From Tropicimonas isoalkanivorans (GTDB lineage Bacteria; Pseudomonadota; Alphaproteobacteria; Rhodobacterales; Rhodobacteraceae), in assembly GCF_900112335.1 (NCBI RefSeq), contig NZ_FOLG01000012.1, positions 1 through 64,000 on the forward strand: DNA of 64,000 bases. Reading direction: 5' to 3'. The notes beneath the pieces are model-generated. The model searched no databases. It worked only from the letters and a program-made list of their open reading frames with translations, and was not told the origin of the DNA. A program made the translations under genes and the position numbers. Of this stretch, positions 1 through 8,366 are shown in pieces (the first letter of the stretch is position 1; each line of letters starts with the position of its first letter).

Positions 1-27
1 GTAGCGGGCGGGCTTGGGCTTGCTCAT
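1..27 (-). CDS. Start of an unidentified protein (partial)
   Basis: On the minus strand an ATG at position 27 opens a frame reading MSKPKPARY before the window edge. A GAGG lies three bases upstream of the ATG and could be a ribosome binding site. Only nine codons are visible, so neither family nor function can be given. It would be transcribed in the same direction as sdhB but is separated from it by more than 400 bp and a terminator. Confidence 0.35.
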
Positions 28-440
28 GTACCTCGTCTAACCGCATGAATTCCCGATGTGAATCCTTCACCGGCTGAGTTCTGCAACAACGCCCCCCTAA
101 AGCCCAATCCGCTTATATTCACGCATTACGACCGCATCTGCCAATGACGGCACCCATTGCCGAGCAGTGAAGCGTCGCAAAGGTCCTGGTTCTGTGCGCA
201 TTTTCGGAAGAAGGTTGGTTCGGCTGGCAGTGCCGAGGTCGCATGTCGTCATAAGTGCCGCTGACGTAGAGCGCAGCATTGAGCAAAAGGGCGTCTCGCC
301 GAAATTCACCGCGTTCAAGCCGGATGGCGGCTCCGCGCCGATTTTGACCTTGAAAAGACCCTGAAACGATGCCGCCCCGCGGCAAATCGGAGGCGGCCTG
401 AAAGGCGCGCGGGGCGAGATGCAGTGTCGGCACGTGCCAT
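28..440. other. Non-coding stretch, nothing recognised
   Basis: About 410 bp between the partial gene at the edge and the sdhB terminator. Short open frames exist on both strands (97-318 minus, 167-364 plus), but they overlap each other, have no convincing ribosome binding site and resemble no family I know. I see no tRNA, repeat or mobile-element signature. It may hold the promoter for the gene at the left edge or a decayed gene. Confidence 0.4.
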
Positions 441-470
441 AAAAAATGCCCGGCCGCTGGGGCCGGGCAT
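441..470 (-). terminator. Intrinsic terminator of the sdh operon
   Basis: A perfect 10-bp inverted repeat (ATGCCCGGCC and GGCCGGGCAT) is followed, when read on the minus strand, by a run of T residues. It begins about 20 bp past the sdhB stop, the classical position and form of a Rho-independent terminator. Confidence 0.88.
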
Positions 471-492
471 TGGGACCGTCGGGGACGGTGTC

Positions 493-1272
493 TTAGAGGA
501 TGCGGTCCTGCGCCAGCAGCCGGATTTCGGCGATGGCCTTGCCGGGGTTGAGGCCTTTGGGGCAGGTCTGCGTGCAGTTCATGATGACGTGGCAGCGGTA
601 GAGCTTGTAGGGGTCTTCCACGTCGTCGAGGCGCTCGCCGGTGGCCTCGTCGCGGCTGTCGATCATCCAGCGATAGGCGTGCAGCAGCGCGGCCGGGCCG
701 AGGTAGCGGTCGCCGTTCCACCAGTAGGCGGGGCAGGACGTCGAGCAGGAGGCGCAGAGCACGCATTCGTAGAGACCGTCGAGCTTGGCGCGGTCTTCCG
801 GGCTTTGCAGCCATTCCTTCTCGGGCGTCGGGGTCTTGGTTTCCAGCCAGGGCATGATGGAGGCATGCTGGGCATAGAAATGGGTAAGATCCGGCACCAG
901 GTCCTTCACGATGGGCATGTGGGGCAACGGATAGATCTTCACGTCGCCTTTCTGCTCCTCGATGCCCCAGATGCAGGCGAGGCGGTTGATCCCGTTGACG
1001 TTCATCGCGCAGGAGCCGCAGATCCCCTCACGGCAGGACCGGCGGAAGGTCAGCGTGGGGTCGATCTCGTTCTTGATCTTGATGAGGGCGTCCAGGATCA
1101 TCGGCCCGCAGTCGTCGAGGTCGATGAAGTAGGTGTCGAGCTGCGGGTTTTTCCCGTCGTCCGGGTTCCAGCGGTAGATGACGAACTTCCGAACGTTCTT
1201 GGCGCCCTCCGGCTTGGGCCAGGTCTTGCCAGTCTTGATCTTGGAGTTCTTGGGTAGGGTGAATTGAACCAT
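493..1272 (-). CDS. sdhB: Succinate dehydrogenase iron-sulfur subunit
   Basis: 259 aa, the usual length for SdhB. It carries electrons from the FAD of SdhA to the quinone site of the membrane subunits in complex II. The N-terminal ferredoxin-like domain has the 2Fe-2S cysteines (CREGICGSC, then LAC). The C-terminal domain has [12 protein letters not shown] for the 4Fe-4S cluster and [12 protein letters not shown] for the 3Fe-4S cluster. The ATG at 1272 is preceded by a GAGGTGA ribosome binding site. It is the last gene of sdhC-sdhD-sdhA-(secreted protein)-sdhB, separated from the preceding small gene by 80 bp and followed by a strong terminator. Confidence 0.98.
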   Translation of the reverse strand: MVQFTLPKNSKIKTGKTWPKPEGAKNVRKFVIYRWNPDDGKNPQLDTYFIDLDDCGPMILDALIKIKNEIDPTLTFRRSCREGICGSCAMNVNGINRLACIWGIEEQKGDVKIYPLPHMPIVKDLVPDLTHFYAQHASIMPWLETKTPTPEKEWLQSPEDRAKLDGLYECVLCASCSTSCPAYWWNGDRYLGPAALLHAYRWMIDSRDEATGERLDDVEDPYKLYRCHVIMNCTQTCPKGLNPGKAIAEIRLLAQDRIL

Positions 1273-1352
1273 TTGGTCACCTCAGCTTGCTGCCAGCGGC
1301 ACGCGGCCGCCGCATTGCTTGGGTTCGGGAAGGGAGCGAGGAGCGCGCCGCA

Positions 1353-1769
1353 TCAGCGCCGCGCCCACTGGCAATAGAGGTCGCCCTTGTAGAGGATGGA
1401 CGGGCTGCGGCCGCAATCCGTGCGGTAGTAGCCGCCCGGCGCGCGGATGGAGCGGACGACGGTGCGTTGCCGCGCCGTCAGCCCTGCATCCACGGGGCCC
1501 AGACCGAGCTTGCGCGAGGCGCAGGCGTTGATGGCATCCGCATCCGCGAAGGTCACCCGGTCGTAGGGCACGATCCGCACCGACATGGTGATGTCGCTCA
1601 CGGGACCTCTCCACTGTTCCAGGTAGGCCGCACCGCCGACGCCTTGCATGCGCTTGCATTCCAGCAGAACCGATCGCTGTTCCTCTACGGCAGTCAGTGC
1701 AGAGGCGGCGCCCGGCAGGGCTATGGCAAGCGCGATGGCGCTCATCAGCAGTTTGACCCGGTCTGACAT
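1353..1769 (-). CDS. Small secreted protein in the sdh operon
   Basis: 138 aa. A basic start, a hydrophobic core (residues 8-20) and a small-residue stretch near ALTA around residue 25 look like a Sec signal peptide, so the mature protein is probably periplasmic. Three or four cysteines (C38, C63, C119 and C133 or nearby) could form disulfides. I do not recognise a domain. Its ATG overlaps the sdhA stop by one base (TGATG), so translation is coupled to sdhA. I recall uncharacterised genes at this place in relatives, but cannot verify that here. A role in complex II is inference from position only. Confidence 0.85.
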   Translation of the reverse strand: MSDRVKLLMSAIALAIALPGAASALTAVEEQRSVLLECKRMQGVGGAAYLEQWRGPVSDITMSVRIVPYDRVTFADADAINACASRKLGLGPVDAGLTARQRTVVRSIRAPGGYYRTDCGRSPSILYKGDLYCQWARR

Positions 1770-3574
1770 CAGTAAACCCTCGCTTTCGGTGCAATCTTGT
1801 TGAGATCGATTCCACCTTCGTCCTGGGTCGACAGCGGGTCAAGATGCACGGGGCGATACTTCAGCGTGACATCCGGCCCGTCGACCCAGGCAAGCGTGTG
1901 CTTGCGCCAGTTCTCGTCGTCGCGATCCGGGTGATCTTCCGACGCGTGTGCCCCGCGGCTTTCCTTGCGGGCCTCGGCGCCGACGATGGTCGCCATCGCG
2001 CAGTCCATGAGGTTGGTCAGCTCCAGCGTTTCCATCAGGTCGCTGTTCCAGACCAGGGACCGGTCGGTGACCTTCAGGTCCTCGACCTTGGCGGCAACCG
2101 CCTTCATCTTCTCGACCCCTTCCGACAAGGTCTTGTCGGTGCGGAAGACGGCGGCGTCGGCCTGCATGGTCTTCTGCATCTCGTCGCGGAGATCGGCGGT
2201 GGAGATGCTGCCGTCGGCGTTGCGGAACTTGTCGAACCGGGCGATGGCCGCGTCCAGGCTGGCCTTGTTCAACTCGGGGTTCGGGGCCTCCGGGTCGACG
2301 ACTTCGCCGGCCTTGATGGCAGCGGCGCGGCCGAAGACCACGAGGTCGATCAGCGAGTTGGAACCGAGGCGGTTGGCGCCGTGGACGCTTGCGCATCCCG
2401 CTTCGCCCACGGCCATCAGGCCGGGTGCGATGGCGTCGGGGTTCTCTTCCGTCGGGTTGAGCACTTCGCCCCAGTAGTTGGTGGGGATGCCGCCCATGTT
2501 GTAGTGCACCGTCGGCAGAACCGGGATCGGCTCCTTCGTCAGGTCCACGCCGGCGAAGATCTCCGCGCTCTCGGTGATGCCCGGAAGGCGCTCGGCGAGC
2601 GTCTCGGGGGGCAGGTGGTTGAGGTGCAGGAAGATGTGGTCCTTGTTTGGGCCCACGCCGCGGCCTTCGCGGATCTCGATAGTCATGCAACGCGAAACCA
2701 CGTCGCGCGAAGCGAGGTCCTTGTAGGTGGGCGCGTAGCGTTCCATGAACCGCTCGCCTTCGGAGTTGGTCAGATAGCCGCCCTCGCCGCGGGCGCCCTC
2801 GGTGATGAGGCAGCCCGAGCCGTAGATGCCGGTCGGGTGGAACTGGACGAACTCCATGTCCTGCAGCGGCAGGCCGGCGCGGGTGATCATGGCGTTGCCG
2901 TCACCGGTGCAGGTGTGCGCCGAGGTGGCGGAGAAGTAGGCGCGCCCGTAGCCGCCGGTGGCCAGGACGACCATCTTGGCGTTGAAGGCGTGCAGCGTGC
3001 CGTCGTCGAGCTTCCACGCCAGAATGCCCTGGCAGGAGCCGTCTTCGCCCATGATCAGGTCGGTGGCGAAGTACTCGATGAAGAACTGCGCGTCGTTCTT
3101 GACGGATTGGCCGTAGAGCGTGTGCAGGATCGCGTGGCCGGTCCGGTCGGCGGCGGCGCAGGTGCGCTGCACCGGGGGGCCTTCACCGAATTCGGTGGTG
3201 TGGCCGCCGAACGGCCGCTGGTAGATCCGCCCCTCTTCTGTGCGGGAGAAGGGCACGCCGTAGTGCTCCAGCTCGTAAACGGCCTTCGGCGCCTCGCGGG
3301 CCAGGTACTCCATCGCGTCGGTGTCGCCGAGCCAGTCGGAGCCCTTCACGGTGTCGTACATGTGCCACTGCCAGGAGTCCGGGCCCATGTTGCCGAGCGA
3401 GGCGGCGATGCCGCCCTGTGCAGCGACGGTGTGCGAGCGGGTCGGGAAGACCTTGGTCACGCAAGCGGTCTTCAGCCCCTGTTCGGCCATGCCGAGCGTG
3501 GCGCGCAGGCCCGCGCCGCCGGCCCCTACGACGACAACGTCATAGATGTGGTGGGTGATGTCGTAAGCGGTCAT
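1769..3574 (-). CDS. sdhA: Succinate dehydrogenase flavoprotein subunit
   Basis: 601 aa, normal for SdhA. It oxidises succinate to fumarate with covalently bound FAD on the cytoplasmic face of complex II. Visible are the dinucleotide-binding GAGGAG near residues 17-22, the FAD-linking histidine 48 in [10 protein letters not shown], and the HFGG-type and GARGEGG active-site segments. An open frame extends 31 codons further upstream, but the ATG at 3574 has a clear AGAAAGAG ribosome binding site and matches the usual N-terminus. It lies 20 bp after sdhD and overlaps the next gene by one base. Confidence 0.98.
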   Translation of the reverse strand: MTAYDITHHIYDVVVVGAGGAGLRATLGMAEQGLKTACVTKVFPTRSHTVAAQGGIAASLGNMGPDSWQWHMYDTVKGSDWLGDTDAMEYLAREAPKAVYELEHYGVPFSRTEEGRIYQRPFGGHTTEFGEGPPVQRTCAAADRTGHAILHTLYGQSVKNDAQFFIEYFATDLIMGEDGSCQGILAWKLDDGTLHAFNAKMVVLATGGYGRAYFSATSAHTCTGDGNAMITRAGLPLQDMEFVQFHPTGIYGSGCLITEGARGEGGYLTNSEGERFMERYAPTYKDLASRDVVSRCMTIEIREGRGVGPNKDHIFLHLNHLPPETLAERLPGITESAEIFAGVDLTKEPIPVLPTVHYNMGGIPTNYWGEVLNPTEENPDAIAPGLMAVGEAGCASVHGANRLGSNSLIDLVVFGRAAAIKAGEVVDPEAPNPELNKASLDAAIARFDKFRNADGSISTADLRDEMQKTMQADAAVFRTDKTLSEGVEKMKAVAAKVEDLKVTDRSLVWNSDLMETLELTNLMDCAMATIVGAEARKESRGAHASEDHPDRDDENWRKHTLAWVDGPDVTLKYRPVHLDPLSTQDEGGIDLNKIAPKARVY

Positions 3575-3594
3575 TTGTTCTCTTTCTCCCAGGC

Positions 3595-3987
3595 TCAGAC
3601 GGGCACGATCATGGAAGCGATCAGGATCTTGACCAGGGCGAACAGGCCGAGGCCACAGAAGAACCAACCGAGCGCGGTGGTGATGATCATGCCGGCGAAG
3701 TCCCAGCCGTGCGGGACGTAATCCTCGAACACCTTCTTGATGTTGAAGCGCCAGTGGTAGGTCGTGGAGACCACGAAGAGGCCCATGATGACCATGTTGA
3801 ATGGCCGGGTGAGCCCCTCGACGACGACCTCGTAGGGGGCGCCGATGAGTGGCGCGATGCGGAACAGGAACAGGATGACCAGCGCGGTCATCATGTAGGA
3901 GCTGTAGGTCACCTGGAGCTGATGGTCCGCCCCGTGGGCAACGGAGCCCTTGCCTTCGGCCCGCTTGCGATCTGTCAGGTAGTGCAT
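3595..3987 (-). CDS. sdhD: Succinate dehydrogenase membrane anchor subunit
   Basis: 130 aa with three predicted membrane spans (about residues 32-50, 60-80 and 95-125). With SdhC it forms the heme b and quinone-binding anchor of complex II. The ATG at 3987 follows a GGAGGA ribosome binding site. It lies 13 bp after sdhC and 20 bp before sdhA. The sequence diverges fast in this family, so the identification rests on length, topology and operon position. Confidence 0.95.
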   Translation of the reverse strand: MHYLTDRKRAEGKGSVAHGADHQLQVTYSSYMMTALVILFLFRIAPLIGAPYEVVVEGLTRPFNMVIMGLFVVSTTYHWRFNIKKVFEDYVPHGWDFAGMIITTALGWFFCGLGLFALVKILIASMIVPV

Positions 3988-4000
3988 GGCGTCCTCCGGG

Positions 4001-4396
4001 TCAGACGATGAGCAGGATGATCGCGGTCAGCACAGCGCCGACGACCGATCCGATGACGATTCCCCAGCCGAGCTTCTCGGCGGTTTCCAGTTCCAGGCCG
4101 ACCGCCTCGTCCCAGATGAGGTGACGGATGCCGCCCAGCATGTGGTACCACAGCGCCCAGATCAGGCCGAACCACACGAGCTTGGCGAGCCAGAAATGGG
4201 TGAGCCACGCCATGTGCGCCTCGTAGGTCTCCGGACCTGCGGCGGCGGCCAGAAGCCACCAGAGCACCATGACGATACCGACCGTCGACCCGTTGCCCGT
4301 GATCCGGATGAGGATCGAGCTGACCATGAGAATGTGTGGCTTGTAGATCTGAAGGTGGGGCGACAGGGGGCGGTTCCCCCGGTTCACGTCTGCCAT
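4001..4396 (-). CDS. sdhC: Succinate dehydrogenase cytochrome b556 subunit
   Basis: 131 aa with three membrane spans. The family signature RPLSPHLQIYK is at the N-terminus. The H-x-x-x-GIRHLxxD segment (HMLGGIRHLIWD, about residues 84-95) contains the likely heme b ligand. It is the first gene of the sdh operon. The ATG at 4396 has an AAAGGAG ribosome binding site. The promoter must lie in the 226 bp back to the mntR stop. Confidence 0.97.
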   Translation of the reverse strand: MADVNRGNRPLSPHLQIYKPHILMVSSILIRITGNGSTVGIVMVLWWLLAAAAGPETYEAHMAWLTHFWLAKLVWFGLIWALWYHMLGGIRHLIWDEAVGLELETAEKLGWGIVIGSVVGAVLTAIILLIV

Positions 4397-4622
4397 AGAC
4401 CTGACTCCTTTGTTGACGCGGGACCGGCCCCGCCATTGCCCCCTTCTCTAATACTTCCTGAGGGCGTGTCACGTGGATGCGTGGGGAATCGGCGCGATAA
4501 ATCGGCGCAACGGGTCTTCTGTATCTGGTATGCGCGGGGCGCTTTGCTAACCTGCCCAGCCGCTTAGGCGCCAGGCTGCAGGGCCAGACGGGGTCGGCGC
4601 GATTGGCCGTAGCGGCGGGCGG

Positions 4623-5057
4623 TCAGCTCTTCCGCAGGTGCGCCTCGAACGCCTTGAGCGTTTCGTCGGAGACGAAATGCTCCATCCCCTCCGCGTCGAT
4701 CTCGGCGGTTTCGGAGGAGACGCCGACGGCGATGAGGAAATCCACCACGGTCCTGTGGCGGGCCCGCACCCGCTCGGCCAGCGTCATGCCTTCCTCGGTG
4801 AGAAACACGCCGCGATACGGCCGGGAGACGGCGAGGCCCTCACGCTTCAGGCGCGCCACGGCCTTGGTCGCGGTGGGGTGGGTGACGCCCATCCGGCTGG
4901 CGATGTCGGTGATTCGGGCTTCGCCGAACTCCTGCATCAGGTCGCCGATCATCTCGGCGTAGTCCTCCAGCACCGCCATAGCCTGGGATTCCCGCGCCCG
5001 GTTGAAACGGTCGGGTTCAACGGGCGCACCGTCATTCCTGGGGCTGTCGGTCGGCAT
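4623..5057 (-). CDS. mntR: Manganese-responsive DtxR-family repressor
   Basis: 144 aa, typical of MntR. The N-terminal winged helix (about residues 25-80) would bind DNA and the rest is the metal-sensing dimerisation domain. The Mn ligands known from B. subtilis MntR have counterparts: D and E in EDYAEMI, a histidine in RARHRTVV, and the E-x-x-E-H of EGMEHF. The frame is open another 60 codons upstream, but the ATG at 5057 has a GGGGAAG ribosome binding site and the right N-terminus. It is divergent from mntH, with a palindromic operator candidate between them near mntH. Confidence 0.95.
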   Translation of the reverse strand: MPTDSPRNDGAPVEPDRFNRARESQAMAVLEDYAEMIGDLMQEFGEARITDIASRMGVTHPTATKAVARLKREGLAVSRPYRGVFLTEEGMTLAERVRARHRTVVDFLIAVGVSSETAEIDAEGMEHFVSDETLKAFEAHLRKS

Positions 5058-5191
5058 GTCTTCCCCGTCTTGCAGGCGGCGCCAGTAATTCCGCCGGTGC
5101 CGCGAACGAGGGCATACACTACACGTGCGGTCGATTTTCGCAATGTCGCGGGGCTGTGCGGACCGCCACACGGTCAGCGTGCCGAAGACGG

Positions 5192-5219
5192 TTGACAACA
5201 GTTTAGCCTTGGCTACATC
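5192..5219 (+). promoter_or_regulatory. mntH promoter with MntR-type operator
   Basis: TTGACA at 5192-5197 is a perfect -35 hexamer. TACATC at 5214-5219, 16 bp later, is a weak -10. Between and across them lies the inverted repeat TAGCC-TT-GGCTA (5204-5215), which fits the TAGC-N4-GCTA core of known MntR boxes. Binding there would block the promoter. The site is 52 bp before the mntH ATG. Confidence 0.65.
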
Positions 5220-5267
5220 GACGGAGTGTCGGAGCACGTATCAAGGCGTGCCGGGGCAAGGGTTACC

Positions 5268-6563
5268 ATGGACAGAAGTTCGACGAGTCGTGCGCAGCGT
5301 GGCATGGCGCAGGTTCTGGCGGGCAAACGACGGGGGCCGCGGGCGGCGCTGTTGTTTGCCGGGCCGGCGATTATCGCCTCCGTGGCCTACATGGACCCGG
5401 GCAACTACGCGACCAACATCCAGGCCGGGGCGGGGTACGGGTATACGCTGCTCTGGGTCGTGCTGATGGCCAACCTGATCGCGATGCTGTTCCAGGCGTT
5501 GTCGGCGCGGCTGGGGATCGTGACCGGCAAGAACCTCGCGGAGCTGTGCCGGGACAACTTCTCCCGCCCGGCGGTCTGGATCATGTGGGCGGTCAGCGAG
5601 GTCGCGGCCATGGCGACCGACCTGGCGGAGTTCCTCGGCGGTGCGATCGGGCTGGCGCTGCTGTTCCACATGCCGCTGATCGCGGGGATGACGGTGACGG
5701 CGGTCGTCACTTACGGCATCCTGCTGTTCGAGGCGCGGGGCTTCCGGCCGATGGAGCTTATCATCGGCGCCTTCGTGGGCGTGATCGGCCTGTGCTACCT
5801 GATCGAGGTTTGTATCGCCCCCATCGCCTGGGGCGAGGCGGCGACCGGGCTGCTGATGCCGACCATGCCGGACGCGACCGCGCTGCTGATCTCGGTCGGC
5901 ATCATCGGCGCGACGGTCATGCCGCACGCGATCTACCTGCATTCCGGGCTGACCCAGGGCCGCACCCGCATCCGGACCGACGCCGAGCGCCGCCGGGTCG
6001 TGCAGTTTTCCAACCGCGAGGTGGTCATCGCGCTCGCCGTGGCGGGGATGGTGAACATGGCGATGGTCATGATGGCGGCCAGCGCGTTCCATCGCGGCCA
6101 CAGCGAGGTGGCGGAGATCGAGACCGCCTATCACACCCTCACGCCGCTGCTTGGGGCCGCGGCCTCCGGGTTCTTCCTGGTCTCGCTGATCGCCTCCGGC
6201 ATCTCCAGTTCGGTGGTGGGGACGATGGCGGGGCAGCTCATCATGCAGGGGTTCCTGCGGGTGCGCGTGCCGATCTGGTTGCGGCGGTTGGTGACGATGA
6301 CCCCGGCCTTCGTAGTAGTGGCGATGGGGGTCAACGCGACGCAGGCGCTGGTGGTCAGCCAGGTGATCCTGAGCATTGCCCTGCCGGTGCCGATGGTGGC
6401 GCTCATCATCTTCACCTCGCGTCGGGACATCATGGGAGACTTCGCCACCGGCCCGCTGGTGCGGACGCTGGCGGTCGTCGGTTCCGTCGCGGTGCTCTCG
6501 CTGAACTTCGTGCTGCTGGCGCAGGTGTTCGGGGTGGCGATCCCCGGGCTGGCGGCGGGCTAG
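5268..6563 (+). CDS. mntH: Nramp-family divalent metal (Mn2+) transporter
   Basis: 431 aa, multi-span inner-membrane protein that imports Mn2+ with protons. The Nramp signatures are present: DPGN in the first span (YMDPGNYATN) and the MPH motif (MPHAIYLHSG) in span 6, which supply metal ligands. The ATG at 5268 has an AAGGG ribosome binding site. An in-frame GTG at 5226 is disfavoured because the promoter and operator would then lie too close. It is paired with divergent mntR. The stop overlaps the stop of the convergent mch gene in a shared CTAG. Confidence 0.95.
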   Translation: MDRSSTSRAQRGMAQVLAGKRRGPRAALLFAGPAIIASVAYMDPGNYATNIQAGAGYGYTLLWVVLMANLIAMLFQALSARLGIVTGKNLAELCRDNFSRPAVWIMWAVSEVAAMATDLAEFLGGAIGLALLFHMPLIAGMTVTAVVTYGILLFEARGFRPMELIIGAFVGVIGLCYLIEVCIAPIAWGEAATGLLMPTMPDATALLISVGIIGATVMPHAIYLHSGLTQGRTRIRTDAERRRVVQFSNREVVIALAVAGMVNMAMVMMAASAFHRGHSEVAEIETAYHTLTPLLGAAASGFFLVSLIASGISSSVVGTMAGQLIMQGFLRVRVPIWLRRLVTMTPAFVVVAMGVNATQALVVSQVILSIALPVPMVALIIFTSRRDIMGDFATGPLVRTLAVVGSVAVLSLNFVLLAQVFGVAIPGLAAG

Positions 6564-7597
6564 GTCGGCATCAGGGCCCAATAGTCGAGGTCGAGCAGGA
6601 CGTCGGGCAGGTACTTGCCGTCGTCGCCCCGCAACTGGAAGGGCGCGCCGCCCCGGGTGGCCACCAGCCTGAGCCGGATCGCGCCGACGCCGGGCGCGGA
6701 GGTCTCGGCGGTGTCGAGCACCTCGGACCAGGCCTTCACGGTGTCGCCGGCGTAACACGGGTTCGCGTGGGCGCCGCCGTTCAGGCCGACGATCATCTGC
6801 GCGTTCGCAAGGCCGTTGAAGCTGAGCGCGCGAGCCATGGAGATGACGTGGCCGCCGTAGATGAGGCGCTTGCCGTCCTCGCGGAAGGTGGCGTCGAAGT
6901 GCACCTTGGCCGTGTTCTGCCACAACCGCGTGGCCATCATATGCTCGGCTTCCTCGATGGTGCAGCCGTCCACATGGTCGATGGTCTCGCCGACCTCGTA
7001 GTCGCCGAGCCTGTGTGGCTCTCCAGCCAGCGCGACGTCGTAGCCGGTGAAGTCGAGGCCCTCTGGCACCGCGAGATCGAAGGGGGCCAGAACGGGCTTC
7101 AGTTCCGGCACGAAGGTATCGGGGGCGGGGGCGTCGAGGTCCTTCTTTCGGACCATGACCCAGCGCACGTATTCCAGCACCGCCTCGCCGCGCTGGTTGC
7201 GGCCCGTTGTGCGCACATAGACCACGCCCGACTTGCCGTTGGAGTTCTGCTTCAGCCCGATCACCTGGCTTTGCGAATGGAGCGTGTCGCCGGGATAGAC
7301 GGGCTGCAGGAACCGCCCCTCCGCGTAGCCCAGGTTGGCGACAGCGTTCAGCGAGATGTCGGGCACCGTCTTGCCGAAGACCGTGTGGAAGGTAACGAGA
7401 TCGTCCAGCGGCGCGGCGGGAAGGCCGCAGGCGCGGGCGAATTCGTCGGAGGAGGCGAGCGCGTGCCGGGCGGGGTAGAGCGCGTGATAAAGCGCGCGCT
7501 CGCCGCCCGAGAGCGTGCGTGGGACGGCATGGTCGATGACCTCGCCGAGTTGGTAGTCCTCGAAGAAGCGCCCCGGATTGGTCTTGGCCATGGTCAT
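6560..7597 (-). CDS. mch: Mesaconyl-CoA hydratase, MaoC family
   Basis: 345 aa, a double hot-dog MaoC-type protein. In the ethylmalonyl-CoA pathway it hydrates mesaconyl-CoA to beta-methylmalyl-CoA. The N-terminal half has FFEDYQLGE and the LYPARHALASSDEFA region. The C-terminal half holds GGHVISMARALSFNGL, with acidic and histidine residues expected for hydratase activity. Identification rests on overall similarity to the Rhodobacter enzyme and on the malyl-CoA thioesterase gene in the same cluster. The ATG at 7597 overlaps the previous stop (ATGA). A second ATG at 7591 is possible. Confidence 0.9.
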   Translation of the reverse strand: MTMAKTNPGRFFEDYQLGEVIDHAVPRTLSGGERALYHALYPARHALASSDEFARACGLPAAPLDDLVTFHTVFGKTVPDISLNAVANLGYAEGRFLQPVYPGDTLHSQSQVIGLKQNSNGKSGVVYVRTTGRNQRGEAVLEYVRWVMVRKKDLDAPAPDTFVPELKPVLAPFDLAVPEGLDFTGYDVALAGEPHRLGDYEVGETIDHVDGCTIEEAEHMMATRLWQNTAKVHFDATFREDGKRLIYGGHVISMARALSFNGLANAQMIVGLNGGAHANPCYAGDTVKAWSEVLDTAETSAPGVGAIRLRLVATRGGAPFQLRGDDGKYLPDVLLDLDYWALMPT

Positions 7598-7797
7598 TGA
7601 TCTCCCAGCTTGAGGTCCGGGCTGTAAGTGCCCGGGGCGTCTTTCACCACCGCCTGGCCGCAGCGCATCACGCCGCGCGCCGCGTCGAAGGCGTAGGTGG
7701 GCTGGCCGTGGAGGTGCCAGCCCTTGTTCAGTGCGGCCGTCACCTTGTGGCAGAAGGCGGACGTGTCGTCCTCGGTCAGGAACCGGTAGATCTTCAT
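7594..7797 (-). CDS. DUF1737 domain protein
   Basis: 67 aa. The core MKIYRFLTEDDTSAFCHKV followed by LNKGWHLHGQPT is characteristic of DUF1737, a small family thought to bind or follow thioester enzymes, function unknown. It is translationally coupled to mch by a 4-base overlap and lies 4 bp after the nnrU-like gene. A link to mesaconyl-CoA hydration is inference from the operon. Confidence 0.88.
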   Translation of the reverse strand: MKIYRFLTEDDTSAFCHKVTAALNKGWHLHGQPTYAFDAARGVMRCGQAVVKDAPGTYSPDLKLGDQ

Positions 7798-7801
7798 GCG
7801 G

Positions 7802-8356
7802 TCATCCGAAGGGGTAATAGCCGAGCCAGCTGTGGATCAGCCCGATCACGATCAGCAGCACGGCGCTGGCGGCGAGAAACATCGCGTCCTTGCCGTAGGT
7901 GCCGGGCGCCGGGGCGGTCCATTCGGGCTCTGCGCGGTTGATAAGGACGGGCGCGGTCAGCGACCAGCTCAGGAGCCCGCCGAACAGCACGATGGACGCG
8001 AGATCGCCGTTCACCAGCAGGTGCGCCACGGCCCAGAGGCTGAAGCCCGCGAGCATCGGGTGGCGCATCCGGTTCAGGAGGCGGCCCTTCTTCGGCGCGG
8101 GGCTCATCATGAAGATCGCGATCAGCACGAGCAGGTTGTTGATGTGGGTGAAGAACGCCGGCGGGTACCAGACCTGCAGGACGGGCGTGCCGCGGAAGCC
8201 GATCACCATCAGGACGATCGCCACGACGAGCGCAATGGCGATGACGCCCTTGCCCTTTTCCGCGCCGAGGGACGCCCGCCGCTCCGGGGCGAACCGTTTG
8301 AGTTCATGCGCGCCCCACCAGAGCGCGACGCCGAGTATAAGTAGTATCCAGCCCAT
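7802..8356 (-). CDS. NnrU-like integral membrane protein
   Basis: 184 aa with about five membrane spans. The conserved RHPMLAGFSLWAVAHLLVNGD segment is typical of the NnrU/isoprenylcysteine-methyltransferase-like fold. NnrU was named for a link with nitrite and nitric oxide reduction, but no denitrification gene is near here, so that role should not be assumed. It lies 10 bp after mcl2 and 4 bp before the DUF1737 gene, as part of one transcript. Confidence 0.88.
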   Translation of the reverse strand: MGWILLILGVALWWGAHELKRFAPERRASLGAEKGKGVIAIALVVAIVLMVIGFRGTPVLQVWYPPAFFTHINNLLVLIAIFMMSPAPKKGRLLNRMRHPMLAGFSLWAVAHLLVNGDLASIVLFGGLLSWSLTAPVLINRAEPEWTAPAPGTYGKDAMFLAASAVLLIVIGLIHSWLGYYPFG

Positions 8357-8366
8357 AAGGGCCTCC

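Noticed and set aside
97-364. Short overlapping frames 97-318 (minus) and 167-364 (plus)
   Set aside because: No ribosome binding site, no family resemblance, and they overlap antisense. I cannot support either as a gene.
4546-4551. GCTAAC half-site upstream of sdhC as a third LacI-type operator
   Set aside because: Only six bases match and the other half of the palindrome is absent.
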